Below are positions 1-10,651 of a DNA stretch of 64,000 nucleotides, in pieces. The notes beneath the pieces are model-generated. The model was not told the DNA's origin and ran no database searches. It saw nothing but the letters and a program-made list of their open reading frames with translations. The position numbers and the translations under genes were made by a program. Position 1 is the stretch's first letter, and every line of letters begins with the position of its first letter. The stretch is from Acanthochlamys bracteata (Eukaryota; Streptophyta; Magnoliopsida; Pandanales; Velloziaceae): NCBI GenBank assembly GCA_019914995.1, contig CM034133.1:1364001-1428000 (forward strand), in the 5' to 3' direction.

Positions 1-1452
1 GAAGATGTGAATGAATATGGCAGTCATCTAAAGAAGAATGACAGGAATGTAAATCTGAATGGAGAAGATGAGAGTAGAAAGGGAGCTAATAACATGGATC
101 CTTCTCAACCTGAAAATGCTGGAATGCATGCTGCTGAACATGTAAGACAAAAGAACCTGCCTTCTCTCACAGTTCAAGAGATTGTGAACAGAGTCAGATC
201 AAATCCAGGGGATCCTTGTATTATTGAGACACAGGAGCCACTTCAAGACTTGGTCAGGGGAGTCTTGAAGATATTTTCTTCAAGGAATGCTCCTTTAGGT
301 GCCAAATGTTGGAAGCCGCTTGTGTCATATGAGAAATCCAGCAAGAGCTGGTTTTGGATTCGTCCAGTATCTTCCAATTCAATTGCTAATGATGTGGTTG
401 AGGAAGAAATATCTCCAGACGCATGGGGCATTCCGCACAAAATGCTTGTAAAATTAGTTGATGCATTTGCGAATTGGCTGAAAAGCGGCCAAGAGACTCT
501 GCAGCAAATAGGAAGCCTCCCCCCACCACCTGCTATGGCTCCTGTCTTGGATGAGAGTCAAAGGTTCAGGGACCTAAGAGCTCAGAAAAGCCTAAACACC
601 ATTAACCCAAGTTCTGCTGAGGTGAGGGCATATTTCTGGAAGGAGGAATTTCTGCGATACTCAATTCCTGACAGGTCATTTTCTTATACCGCTCTCGATG
701 GGAGAAAATCCACCGTTGCTCCACTAAGAAGAGGAGGAGGCAAGCCAACATCAAAGGCTAGAGATCATTTTATCCTCAAACCAGATAGACCTCCTCATGT
801 TACTATTCTTTGCCTTGTAAGAGATGCAGCTGCCAGACTTCCAGGAAGCATTGGAACCAGAGCCGATGTGTGTACTTTGATCAGGGATTCTCAATATATA
901 GTAGAAGATGTGACGGATGCGCAAGTAAACCAGGTCGTGAGTGGAGCTTTGGATCGTTTACATTATGAGCGTGATCCTTGTGTGCAATTTGATGGTGAAA
1001 AGAAACTATGGGTCTATCTTCACAGGGACCGGGAAGACGAAGATTTTGAGGATGATGGCACTTCTTCTACAAAGAAATGGAAAAGGCAGAAGAAAGACAC
1101 TGAGCATTCTGACTTGGCTGCAGCAAACGAGGTGAATCCTTCAGCAGCTGGAGATTTGGCTGGAGGTAGTTCATTTGGATATGACTTCAACACAGAGTTA
1201 AATGTTGATGCAGCAGGCGAAAGGGCAGAGCTTGTTTACAGTGATATAAGACCTAATGTGGACAATGTTCAGACTTTTGTTGATGCACCTGGGACCCAAA
1301 CTCAAAATAATTCAGTCAGTTGGGGAGCACTTGAAATGAATCATGCACATGAAAATAGAATCCACTGCCAAGAGAACCATACAGATCGGGACTTCAAAGA
1401 TGGAGCTTATGGCAGAGAAAGGCAGCCCATTCTGAGTACAAGTTTACTATAA
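1..1452 (+). CDS. NFRKB-like nuclear protein (INO80-associated family), 3' part, cut by window edge
   Basis: The reading frame is open from base 1 to a TAA ending at 1452, so this is the C-terminal ~483 residues of a longer gene. The region around residues 257-345 (nt ~778-1040) reads as the winged-helix-like domain of nuclear factor related to kappa-B-binding proteins, with a PPHVTILCLVRDAAARLPGS start and LWVYLHRDRE end. Upstream there is a conserved segment with WFWIRPVSS and a basic stretch. Downstream the tail is acidic then low-complexity and polar. The animal homologue is an INO80 chromatin-remodelling subunit; plant members are nuclear but little studied, so the chromatin role is inferred from family. 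No frame break is visible. In Arabidopsis, as I recall, a gene of this family also sits beside a kinesin-5 gene, as here. Confidence 0.82.
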   Translation, partial: EDVNEYGSHLKKNDRNVNLNGEDESRKGANNMDPSQPENAGMHAAEHVRQKNLPSLTVQEIVNRVRSNPGDPCIIETQEPLQDLVRGVLKIFSSRNAPLGAKCWKPLVSYEKSSKSWFWIRPVSSNSIANDVVEEEISPDAWGIPHKMLVKLVDAFANWLKSGQETLQQIGSLPPPPAMAPVLDESQRFRDLRAQKSLNTINPSSAEVRAYFWKEEFLRYSIPDRSFSYTALDGRKSTVAPLRRGGGKPTSKARDHFILKPDRPPHVTILCLVRDAAARLPGSIGTRADVCTLIRDSQYIVEDVTDAQVNQVVSGALDRLHYERDPCVQFDGEKKLWVYLHRDREDEDFEDDGTSSTKKWKRQKKDTEHSDLAAANEVNPSAAGDLAGGSSFGYDFNTELNVDAAGERAELVYSDIRPNVDNVQTFVDAPGTQTQNNSVSWGALEMNHAHENRIHCQENHTDRDFKDGAYGRERQPILSTSLL

Positions 1453-2955
1453 AGCATGGCTGATCCATAAGTTTACATCTGAGTTTTTTCTATCTGGTTT
1501 TTGCCAAGGTAAAGTTTCTACCATCTTAAAGGCTAATTATGTTTAGAACTCCTATTATGAAATTGTAGAAGTTGTTTTGCCTGCACATTGAGCTATTTGC
1601 TTAAAATATGACAATGATTTTGACTAGCTTAGCTTTATTGTTTTTTATATGGAAACCTTGACTTATAACTTAGGACTCAGGAGAGCTACCTTGTAATTCT
1701 TATGAAACGGCATTGTTGGAGATATGGAAAGAGTTTAATGTACATAGACATTGTACACCAGCAACAAGAAAAAAAAACAAGAAAAATTGCAGTAGCTGTT
1801 ACATTATGATTAGTTTTACTGATATATTTACGTTATAAAAGATGTTATTAGCCATATTATTCTATTGTTGTCTGCCGTGCTACTTGTGTGCCTCAAATCT
1901 TGTCTTATAACGTTTTTAGCATTTACAACTCTCTCTTATAGTTGCAGAATTAGTCAGCCACCGCCAACGTGTCTAAACATCGTTCCGTCATATGTGCACT
2001 AAGACGACGATGCATGAGACTTCACGTATGAAATATTTTCTTATTAAGATTTAGAATATACAAAATTCAGCTTTGAGGCTGAAGGTGGCAGGCATCTGGA
2101 GCGACTGTTATTCACTTCCGGTAAGTATTTGCTTTGAAGCACATGTTTTTTAGAGTGCTGAAGCTTTTGCAAAACCACGTCTGTGTATATCTTTTTCCTC
2201 TTTTGATGGTAGTCTGAGCCTCTGAGGCTATTTGGGAGCACTTACGAATAATATTTTTTTAAATAAAAAACATTTTTGTTATATTTTGAGAAACGATTTT
2301 TTTTACTTTTTTATCTCAAACAAATAATAAAAATAAACTTTTACAATATAAATTCTTTTTTTATATTTTTAAAATTTTAAATAAATTTTAAAAAATATTA
2401 TAGAAAATTTATTAAAATATGTAAAGTTGAAAAGTTAAAAGTACTTTTTTTGAAATCAATATCAAACACATCCTCAGTTCTAGGATTAATGCGTGTTCTG
2501 TAGGCTATTCATTTTATTCTTTGAACTCGAGGTAAGTTCACTGGCATATATTATCCGTAATCCCTTTTTTTTAATTTATAGCTATGTGCAGCTTTTTTGT
2601 TGTTTTTCCTCTCCATTGTGTTCCAATTTCGTACGCTACTATATACTTACAGAAAGCTTCTTAACCAAGCGTTTTGAGCAGCTTTTGTTGTATACTTGTT
2701 GCAAATCAGGATCGCGCTATAAAGTGGTTGATTTATATTCAAATAATCAATCAGAAACCAGCTTTTTAATCTTATAGTAAAATTTGCAATTACACTTTTG
2801 CTTGAGACGACAAAGGCTTTCCTTGAGAACGAAAATAAAATGACCAAAAATGGAAGACAAAGAACTAGACGTATGGAAAGAATACCAACTTGTCCATCAA
2901 AACTTGGTACTGTGCTATGTACAGAATCTACTAGTTGGCTGTGACAACAGTATAC
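1453..2955. other. 3' flank and intergenic DNA between NFRKB-like gene and kinesin pseudogene
   Basis: No credible coding sequence. It contains the 3' untranslated region of the upstream gene, AT-rich DNA, and the short inverted-repeat element at 2222-2477. The small open frames here are short and of low complexity. Confidence 0.6.
2222..2477. mobile_element. Short AT-rich MITE-like element
   Basis: About 256 bp, very AT-rich. The left end reads CTGAGGCTATTTGGGAGC and the reverse complement of the right end reads CTGAGGATGTGTTTGATATT, an imperfect terminal inverted repeat sharing CTGAGG and a following TTTG. The internal sequence resembles the better-delimited element at 63064-63334. No coding capacity, so non-autonomous. 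The superfamily is uncertain. Confidence 0.45.
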
Positions 2956-3586
2956 TTACCCTCCATTTGTAGCAGGTAGAGGTATTCTTGTGTCTCTGAT
3001 TGTGTATGCTTGAGTATCATTGTCAACGACATAATGTGTTATATCTCCATTAGATTGTTTAGAGCTAGACTGCAGCTCCCAAAATGATTTCAGCAACTCT
3101 TCAAAGGATGGAGTTCGTAAATCTTCTATAGAAGCTGCACTTGGTAAATTAATTGATCTTTTCTTTGGTGTTGAACAGGATTGTTTAACCCTCTGGACAA
3201 AGTTTAAGTGCATTGATCAGGAAATACCAGGTTCATAATCTGTCCATGGGGAACGCATAAATACATGGATACTTATTAATGTGCTTACCAGGTAGTCTTC
3301 CTCCAAGCATCTCTCTGCATTTTCTGTGATCTCTGCTAACTTATGAGAGTGTCCACTCTTCAGTTCCTTTATCTCATTCCGAGAAGGAACAATCATCAAG
3401 TTGAGATTTCCGCATGCATCATAGTCAAGTTTCAGGGCAGCTAAAGCGAACATATCCCATTAGGAGAACAGGACTATTAAGAGTTAGTTAAAGCATAGCC
3501 GTTCCTATTAGAGAACAAACTTACAGTTGACAGAGGCCAAATACGGCCGAAGAAATCGATGAAGTAAATATAGTACATGAAATGCC

Positions 3587-3604
3587 TATATATATATATA
3601 TATA
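3587..3604. repeat. (TA)n microsatellite
   Basis: About nine TA units in a run, followed by a poly-A tract, inside the kinesin-5 pseudogene near the missing stalk segment. Confidence 0.85.
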
Positions 3605-5731
3605 ATTGAGAAAAAAAAAAAATTCAACAATGGCCGCACTTACATCTTCCACTGTAGCAGAATGACCTAGCACTTGTGAGTTCAATTTCTGAAAAGTTAA
3701 TTTTGAATTCTCGTCAAACTCGGCTGCTAATCCGTCCATTAAGTTTATTCCGAAGTCAAATTTGGAATGTAGCTTTCTAACTTTTTCTCGCATTTCTTCT
3801 GTGGCCTACACAGAAAGATTGAAGGCAAAGCAACAGGTATTACTGTGTGCATCGTGCCACCTAAATATCTTGCCAACTTGCAAACGGGAGTACACACCTC
3901 AGCCTTTATGGAAACAAAAGACTTCATGTCTTCTTCCATATCTCTTAGTTGGTTTTCTTGTTGCATTACGGACAGTGAAACAGTCTGATGCAATTTTTTA
4001 GCTGGTTTGTTAGATGAGACTGGAATTTGTGGATAAGGACTTTGTTACCATCTTCAACTTTGTCTTGACGGTCTGATTTCCAAAAGTATAAGTTAAAAAT
4101 GAAAGTAAAACAGACACGAACCTTTAAGGTTGCGAAGGCATAAGGAAAAAAGTTAATATGAAGAAACGACTAACCAATCTTAGAAAACAATCCAGCAACA
4201 TCAGCTGCTGCACTTACTAGCTCTGCTCTTAGATCATATGCACAACCAACAAGTGCTTTCTCTGGAAATAACAGTACATGGATAATTACTAGAGCAGAAG
4301 TTTCTTTTAGGATAATAAGAAATATAAACCTGTCTATGTATGTGATCAATGGATTGTAGCTACTTTATTTGCATGTGATAGGAAGAGCATGTATCTGATA
4401 AGCCAACATGAAAACATGGTCAATGGCCATCTACGAAGGTTACTAATGTCAGTGAACCACTAAGTGAAAGAGATCAAGAGCCAGGGTAAGTCGGAGCAAA
4501 ACTTTCGCCTCAAAAATGCTGACAAGATGCCAGAAAAAGAAGTAAAATGCTTCAAGGGAAAGCCAGACAATTACCATAATAAACTTATTGACAAATTGCA
4601 TATAACTCACCTGACTTGAGAAGATTAGATATTAAGTACTCCTCTTTTATTGTTGATTTGGCTTGCTTATACCTTTCTTCTAGTGCAAACAACTAAAGTC
4701 AACATCATATGCAGCCAGCATCCATCCAAGATGCAGTTACCAGGGCATTTTCAAGTTTATTACACAATTCTGCATTTATTTGTAGCTCAGCATTGTAAAG
4801 ATCTTGAAGCTCTCTTGAATGCTGCTCACGAGATACACGAAATGAATTAAGCACCTCTTTCAAATTGCTTGTCAAGACTAGAACCGACTTAACTAACTAC
4901 CTTATCCTTTGACTCCAAATCCGATTCCAAGCTCTCCAGTTTCTCAGTTAATGCCTGAACATAAGGTATTGGTTTGTTACATCAGGCTATATAGTAAGTA
5001 AATGTTGAACACATGAGTGAAGACCATTATCTGTCAAAACACGTATTGTGTGTGATAAGGTCAGTGAAGAAAATATTAATGCACAATTACACAGGAGAAT
5101 TCTCTTTTTTTTTAAAAAAGCAAGGATAAGCCAACCTTCCTTTCAGCTTCTTCCTGCAGGTAGTGATCACGTGGAATATATATTCCGTTCTCTCTAGCAG
5201 CATATACCTCTGGTGGCAGATGGAAAGTGGAGCAAGTCAGCAAAACATCTACCAGTAGTAGCAAAGAAATTATGCACCAAGTAGCACAGAAGTAATATTA
5301 AGACATCAATAATCAAAGATACAATTTGCCAAAGCAAGTAGTAGGAAAACTCTCCTACTATCTAGTAATACATCACAATTAGGGGAGCATGTCTCTAATC
5401 ACTTATTGAATTAACTTCAAGGGATTTACTGACGTTGTTTAAGGCGGTCAATCTCTGAGTAAAGATCCTTGATGAGTGCAGATTTCATCGTCTTCTGGTT
5501 AACCTGGATTTTTTTTTTAATGTAAAAATTACAGATAAATAGTGATAAGGAGGGCCTTTTAGGACAACAACTCCCAAAACTGACCTCCAGTTTATTCTTA
5601 ATATTTTTGGCTCGATGAGCATAATTCAAAGTGCTCAGTGTCTCTTCCAAACAATGGATTGAAGGAGAAATGGTTGCAATGATGCAAGTCTTTGTTATCC
5701 CTCCCAAGGAATCCCTTAACAGTCTTGTTAA

Positions 5732-5783
5732 TTTGCTATCCCTGAAGTCCCATGATGTTTGCTATCCCTGACGTCCCATGATG
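5732..5783. repeat. 26-bp tandem duplication spanning a 3' splice site
   Basis: Two adjacent 26-bp copies, 5732-5757 and 5758-5783, differ at one base (GAAGTCCC versus GACGTCCC). On the minus strand each copy carries CAG followed by GGATAGCAAA, the acceptor and first bases of the kinesin exon encoding [14 protein letters not shown]. Using the upstream copy would add 26 nt and shift the frame. Confidence 0.9.
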
Positions 5784-7534
5784 TTTGCAGTCAGTTGCAG
5801 TTAGACAAAAGTTTCATGCAGACTAAATTAAGAAACAGAAGGCCAATAAGGAAAACCTGTATGGAACATGGCCAGAGTGTTCGACAAGAGCATTGATGAC
5901 ACGTCCAAGTGTAAGCAAGCTTTTGTTGATCTCTCCAGCTTCCCTAGCTCTACCCTGCAACAGAGGATAACTTCAGAAACTCTTACTTGGTAAGACAAAG
6001 AATCTGGACACGTTCTTCTATACTTTAGGAAAGGAGTCAATTCAAGCAGTTCTAAGGGATTCTTCTCACTTTTCCACTTAAGCCAGAGTTGATAAGTTCC
6101 ATGCAAAACAAATACCCACCTCTCTGGCACCAGATCGTGAGATATTCTCTGAGCCTGCAAGATCTACAAGATTAAGCTTTCCACACCTAATAACCTCTTC
6201 TCCTTCATGTGTATACTCCTTGATATGTATTGTAATCGAAAAGATTGAGTGAGACCGACTGCTTTGCTTATTAAGAAGGGTCTCTGCTGTGCGTCTCTTT
6301 GCAGATCCTTTCTCTAGTATCTTGTAAATTTCACCAGCAGAATAGACTACCTCCTCGTCCAATCCTCTTACCAAAACACCGCCCTTCCCATCTTCCATAA
6401 GTGCTATGGGTTTCTTGTTCTTGTCATCTGCGAACTTAGATTCTTCAGGAGCCAAAAGATCGGTTATCTCCTCATTGTATAATTCAAGAAATGTAACCTT
6501 CATACTATACTCAAGCACTCTGAGCTTCGAGCATATCAAATATTTGACGAACAAACCTTGGTATAACACCAGCATCACTAGGAAAATCTCCATTCTGCAA
6601 CATTACAACAAGATGCCACAAGAATTAGTGAGGAAATTCTGCAATCTAAAGGGGGATATAAGCTACCAAACAAATAGCAATAAATTTCTTGATCAAGGTC
6701 ATGATTAGCTCCAAAAAGGACATACAACAACCTAATGAAAATGAGAAAACTAATAACTTACTTCATCTATGCCACATTGACCAAATTGCACGGAATTGTA
6801 GAATAAATTGCAAGAGAGAAGGAAGAAACTATTAAACCAAATCTAGAATGTTCATTACCTTGGTCTTTCTCCCTCCTCCTTCCATTGTATAAGTCTTTCC
6901 TGTTCCTGTCTGACCGTAGGCAAATATAGTGCAGTGTATCCTTCCAGAACTTCATTCACATTTTTAAATCTTTTTGCTTGATCAAACAAATCTTTTTGCT
7001 AGATGCTGGACCAAAAACCTAACCCACATTTTTAAATAAATGCTCAGACAAACAATAAATAATATAATCTTCAACAATAAATAATATAATATTCTATGAT
7101 ATTTAAAAGCAAAAACTAGTGAGTTTTTGCACCTTATCAAATGCAAAGGTCCTATCAATCTGCTCATTAGCAATATTCTGCATAGCTGAAACTTCTCGCC
7201 GGTGCTCATTGTAGGATATGACTACAGGAGTATTCAATCTGACCTCCTCATCGCTCAAAGGCCTATAACAATACCAAACATAACAAAATCAACGAATGCC
7301 TCTTAAAAAAAAACAAAACATGCTTGATAAACATAGAAATCCAATCTTCTTTACCAAAACTAAAGTTACTGAACACCACCAAATCGAAGTTAACAACTAC
7401 CTGCATCTGAGTATAACTTGAATATTCACTCCCTTATCTTCATCGGCCTTGCTACTGCTACTAGAGCCTGCATTGCTCTCATGACTAGATCTACCGAACT
7501 TCTCCACCGAATTCGGTGTCTGCGACGGCGACAT

Positions 7535-9790
7535 CGCCGCCGAGCTAGAGCTTGATCCCAATCTCTTCTGCCCTCCTTCCAGTTCAAACCTCTCCAACCA
7601 CACTACACCATAGCCAGTTCTAAACAAATTCAGAAGAAAAAGAAAAAAATGCACGATGAATTTGAAATTCTGCACGGTGTTGTATCTAGAGAACTTCAAT
7701 TAGAGTGAATGAAGTCACTCTAATTGAATTTAGTAACTGAATTTTAAATACATATAACTGAATTTTGCGTGAAAATAAAATTCGATAAAAAAAATATTTT
7801 AATAGAAATAAAATTTAATATAAAAATAAAAATAAAATTTAATATAATAATTAAAATTTTAAATCTGAAAAAAAAAATAAAATTTGATATATTTAAAACA
7901 AGCCCTAACTCACATCTCCCAATCTTTAATAGCCCGGATACTGGCAAAATACGGCAGTGTTAGTCTCACATTATAGAGAGAGTTGTTCCGTAACTTGCGA
8001 AACAATAAATTGAGAGTGCAAATTATGATATAATTATTATTTGTTGATGGATTACGCAAAATCAGTTCGGTGAGGTCAAATCAAGTATAGTTGGAGGGTG
8101 CTGCTGGAAATTTTGAAAAGGATTGGAAAAGGTTAACTTTAGACGGCGTCTTCGTCCGTTTGTTTTAGTTAAGAGAAACAAACGGTTGAGAATCTCGAGA
8201 TTCGGTACCGGCCGGCAGATGACGACAAATTTTGGTCTCGCTTTTATCTAACTTGTCACCTGCGCTTTTGATTGGACAGAAATCTCATTTCTTAATAATT
8301 TAATTTTGTTTAAGCTTGAAATTAAAATCACTCAAATTGCTAAACATTTTTTGCAGAACCAGGCCACTTACATTGTTTTTGCTATCATATACGCCTTGGA
8401 ATTAATTTGGAGTTTTTCCTTATAGTTAAATCTTTCTACTAGTTTATGTAGAACTAATAAATAAACATTCTTCAACAATTAGGACGTGTTTCAAATATAC
8501 GTAACTGAAATTTCGTAAAAAAGAAAAGTAAAAAGTAAATTTTTTTTAAAATAAATTGAAATAGAGTTTACTTTTTATATTCAATTATTTTTCAAGTGAG
8601 TTATAAGTGAAGTTTAAATTTTATTTTTTGAAATGATTGAAAGTGAATTCTAGTAACGTTAAAGTATAATTATGAGTTTGTTTATATTTAAGATATATGA
8701 AATATTCGAAACTTTAATTTTGATAAAAGTAACTAAAATTTTAGGCATTAAAAATTGAAATTTCAGACATTTGAAACATGTCTTTGGCCAGTGTAAGCAA
8801 ATGAATGCTTTAGCTTGCAAAATTTGGTTATTAAACCTGATGTGATAATCAAGATCATTTTAGTTGTATTTGGTAAACAACTTCCTTGATCAAAGCTAAT
8901 GCAGCTTGAGAGTTGATGTTCATGTAAAAAGTTTGAGAAGATGTTTGGCAATACTTATGGCACTTCATTTTCAATAAAATTTATATTTTTTAATAAAATT
9001 TTTAATATTTTATAGGATTTTTTAATTTTAAAAAGTATAGATAAATTATATGTCATCCAACTTCACATATATAAATTTTCTTTTAAGCTAAAAATTAAAC
9101 TTATCTTAAAAGAATTTAAAATATTTTTATTCCAAAATAGTTTTTTATGGTAAGCACTTGCAAAGGTCCTCTTTTATGTTCTCCGGAGTGTTAAGGGAAT
9201 ACAATGAAGTTACTGGTGAACATTTATTGAAGCCTTTCAACAAAAAAATCTGTGAGAAGATAATTTGGGCCACAGGTACACACAACATTCAAATGAACAC
9301 CAAAGCTTGTAAAGGAAAATTCATCGAGAAGATATTGAGTTAAGCGTTTTGAAATAATTATGAAATAGAATTTTTTAAATAAAATATATTTTTATATAAT
9401 TTTAAAAATAAAATTTATAAATATTATAAATATGATTAAAATATAAATTAAATGAAATAGTAAAAACACTCCGTACGCGTTGCAAAAAGCAAAAGCATCC
9501 ACAACGCTAACACTGCTAATTTGCACAAGCTGCACTTGTCGACTTTGTTTCGCACTAAAATTTGAGTCCATTATCTTCTCAGAGAAAGAATCTTTTACGA
9601 TTTTCCCAAATATTCTTCTATATTAAAAATCTGAGTCATAGATTCAAGATCCAACGGTTAGACAGCAGTCTAAAAATAGATAAATCAGTTATTTGACTGA
9701 ACATGTAGAGGTAGTTAAGTAATTCACGTAGCTAATTATATCGGAATCTTGTACCTGACCACGTTTCTGGCGTTTGGGATCGAATAGAAC
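7535..9790. other. Intergenic region between kinesin pseudogene and DUF1218 gene
   Basis: AT-rich DNA with no supported gene. 7740-7900 and 8481-8783 look like members of one short inverted-repeat family. The remaining open frames are short and run through AT-rich sequence. Confidence 0.6.
8481..8783. mobile_element. MITE-like element, family A
   Basis: About 300 bp. The left end is AGGACGTGTTTCAAATATAC and the reverse complement of the right end is ACATGTTTCAAATGTCTG, a good terminal inverted repeat (GACRTGTTTCAAATRT), followed on both sides by a CTGAAATTTC-like segment. The interior is AT-rich and non-coding. Similar ends occur at 27879-28175 and 54732-54975, so this is a repeat family in this genome. 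I could not fix a target-site duplication. Confidence 0.6.
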
Positions 9791-10651
9791 TCTACCACGA
9801 CGAGGAATCTTTAGGCTTTATGTATACGGCGTATCTCGAAAAATTCTTATTGCTGAAGATTGACGATCTTTTTTTTCTCTTCACAGGATTTCGCCGGCTT
9901 AACAGAATCAAAGGTTTAGCTCTTCTTCCCATCCTATTGATTTTGAGAATTTTCTGTTTCTGTATTTGTTGTAATTTGGAGAAATTTCCTGTTCAATTGA
10001 TGTTCTTGCTTTTGTAGTTTGGGTGTTTGCTGTAGATCTATGCTTTTTCGTCTGTTAAATATAGAAGTTTTGCTCGAATTGGTGTAGGATTTATATCTTT
10101 GATATGGAAGTGAATTAGAAATGTTTCCGCTGGAAAAACTTCTCGTTTATCACTATGGAATTGAGTTTTTTCTGTGTCTAATTACGTGATATCAGCAATC
10201 GTGAGAAGCTTATGTTATCGGCAAAAGTTGTATCTTACAGATCTATCACTTATCTGACTCTGTTTGGAGCTTTTGTTTCTATTGCTGCTCTAAGTGACCT
10301 TAACGTCAGCTGACTCGGTTCTGTAATTCACCCTTTTAGTTTCGTTTTATGGTTGTCCTAATACAGACTTTACACCTTTGCTCTAAGTTGTATCTTACAT
10401 GGTTAACTTTTCCTTGAGGTATGTTGACTAGTTACCTCTATTGGGTGTACTATGTTGTTGTTCCATGATTATATGATTCCATGGCTGTAGTAGTTAAGTT
10501 TATTGCTCGCCGCTCTACATATTATATCATTTAACTTATATTATAATGTTAGCGTTGCTAATCTTGCTACTTTATGTTGTTATAAATGTTTGTTAAGTTT
10601 CTTACACATCTTATGTAATTTGTATTTCAGGCAGGAGCGATTTGTTAAGCA

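Larger units (their letters stand above)
2956..7534 (-). pseudogene. Kinesin-5 (BimC/KIN-5) pseudogene
   Basis: Intact kinesin-5 is a tetrameric spindle and phragmoplast motor of about 1,000 residues. The start at 7534 gives a Ser-rich N-terminus then NIQVILRCRPLSDEEVRLN. Recognisable parts are switch I region [16 protein letters not shown], switch [11 protein letters not shown], the neck [13 protein letters not shown], stalk pieces (MEEDMKSFVS), and the tail STPKKRSINLPS with LRTPSFEELLKSFW. Exon joins and GT-AG sites are mostly kept (for example 7534-7401, 7262-7133). It is broken: single-base shifts near 6992, 6933, 6513 and 3996, the first two flanking the start of the P-loop exon, and much of the stalk is missing between about 3640 and 3450, where two non-adjacent segments of the family lie only ~200 bp apart. 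Exons are retained, so this is a decayed DNA copy and not a retrocopy. An error-rich assembly could explain single shifts but not the stalk loss. Confidence 0.83.
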
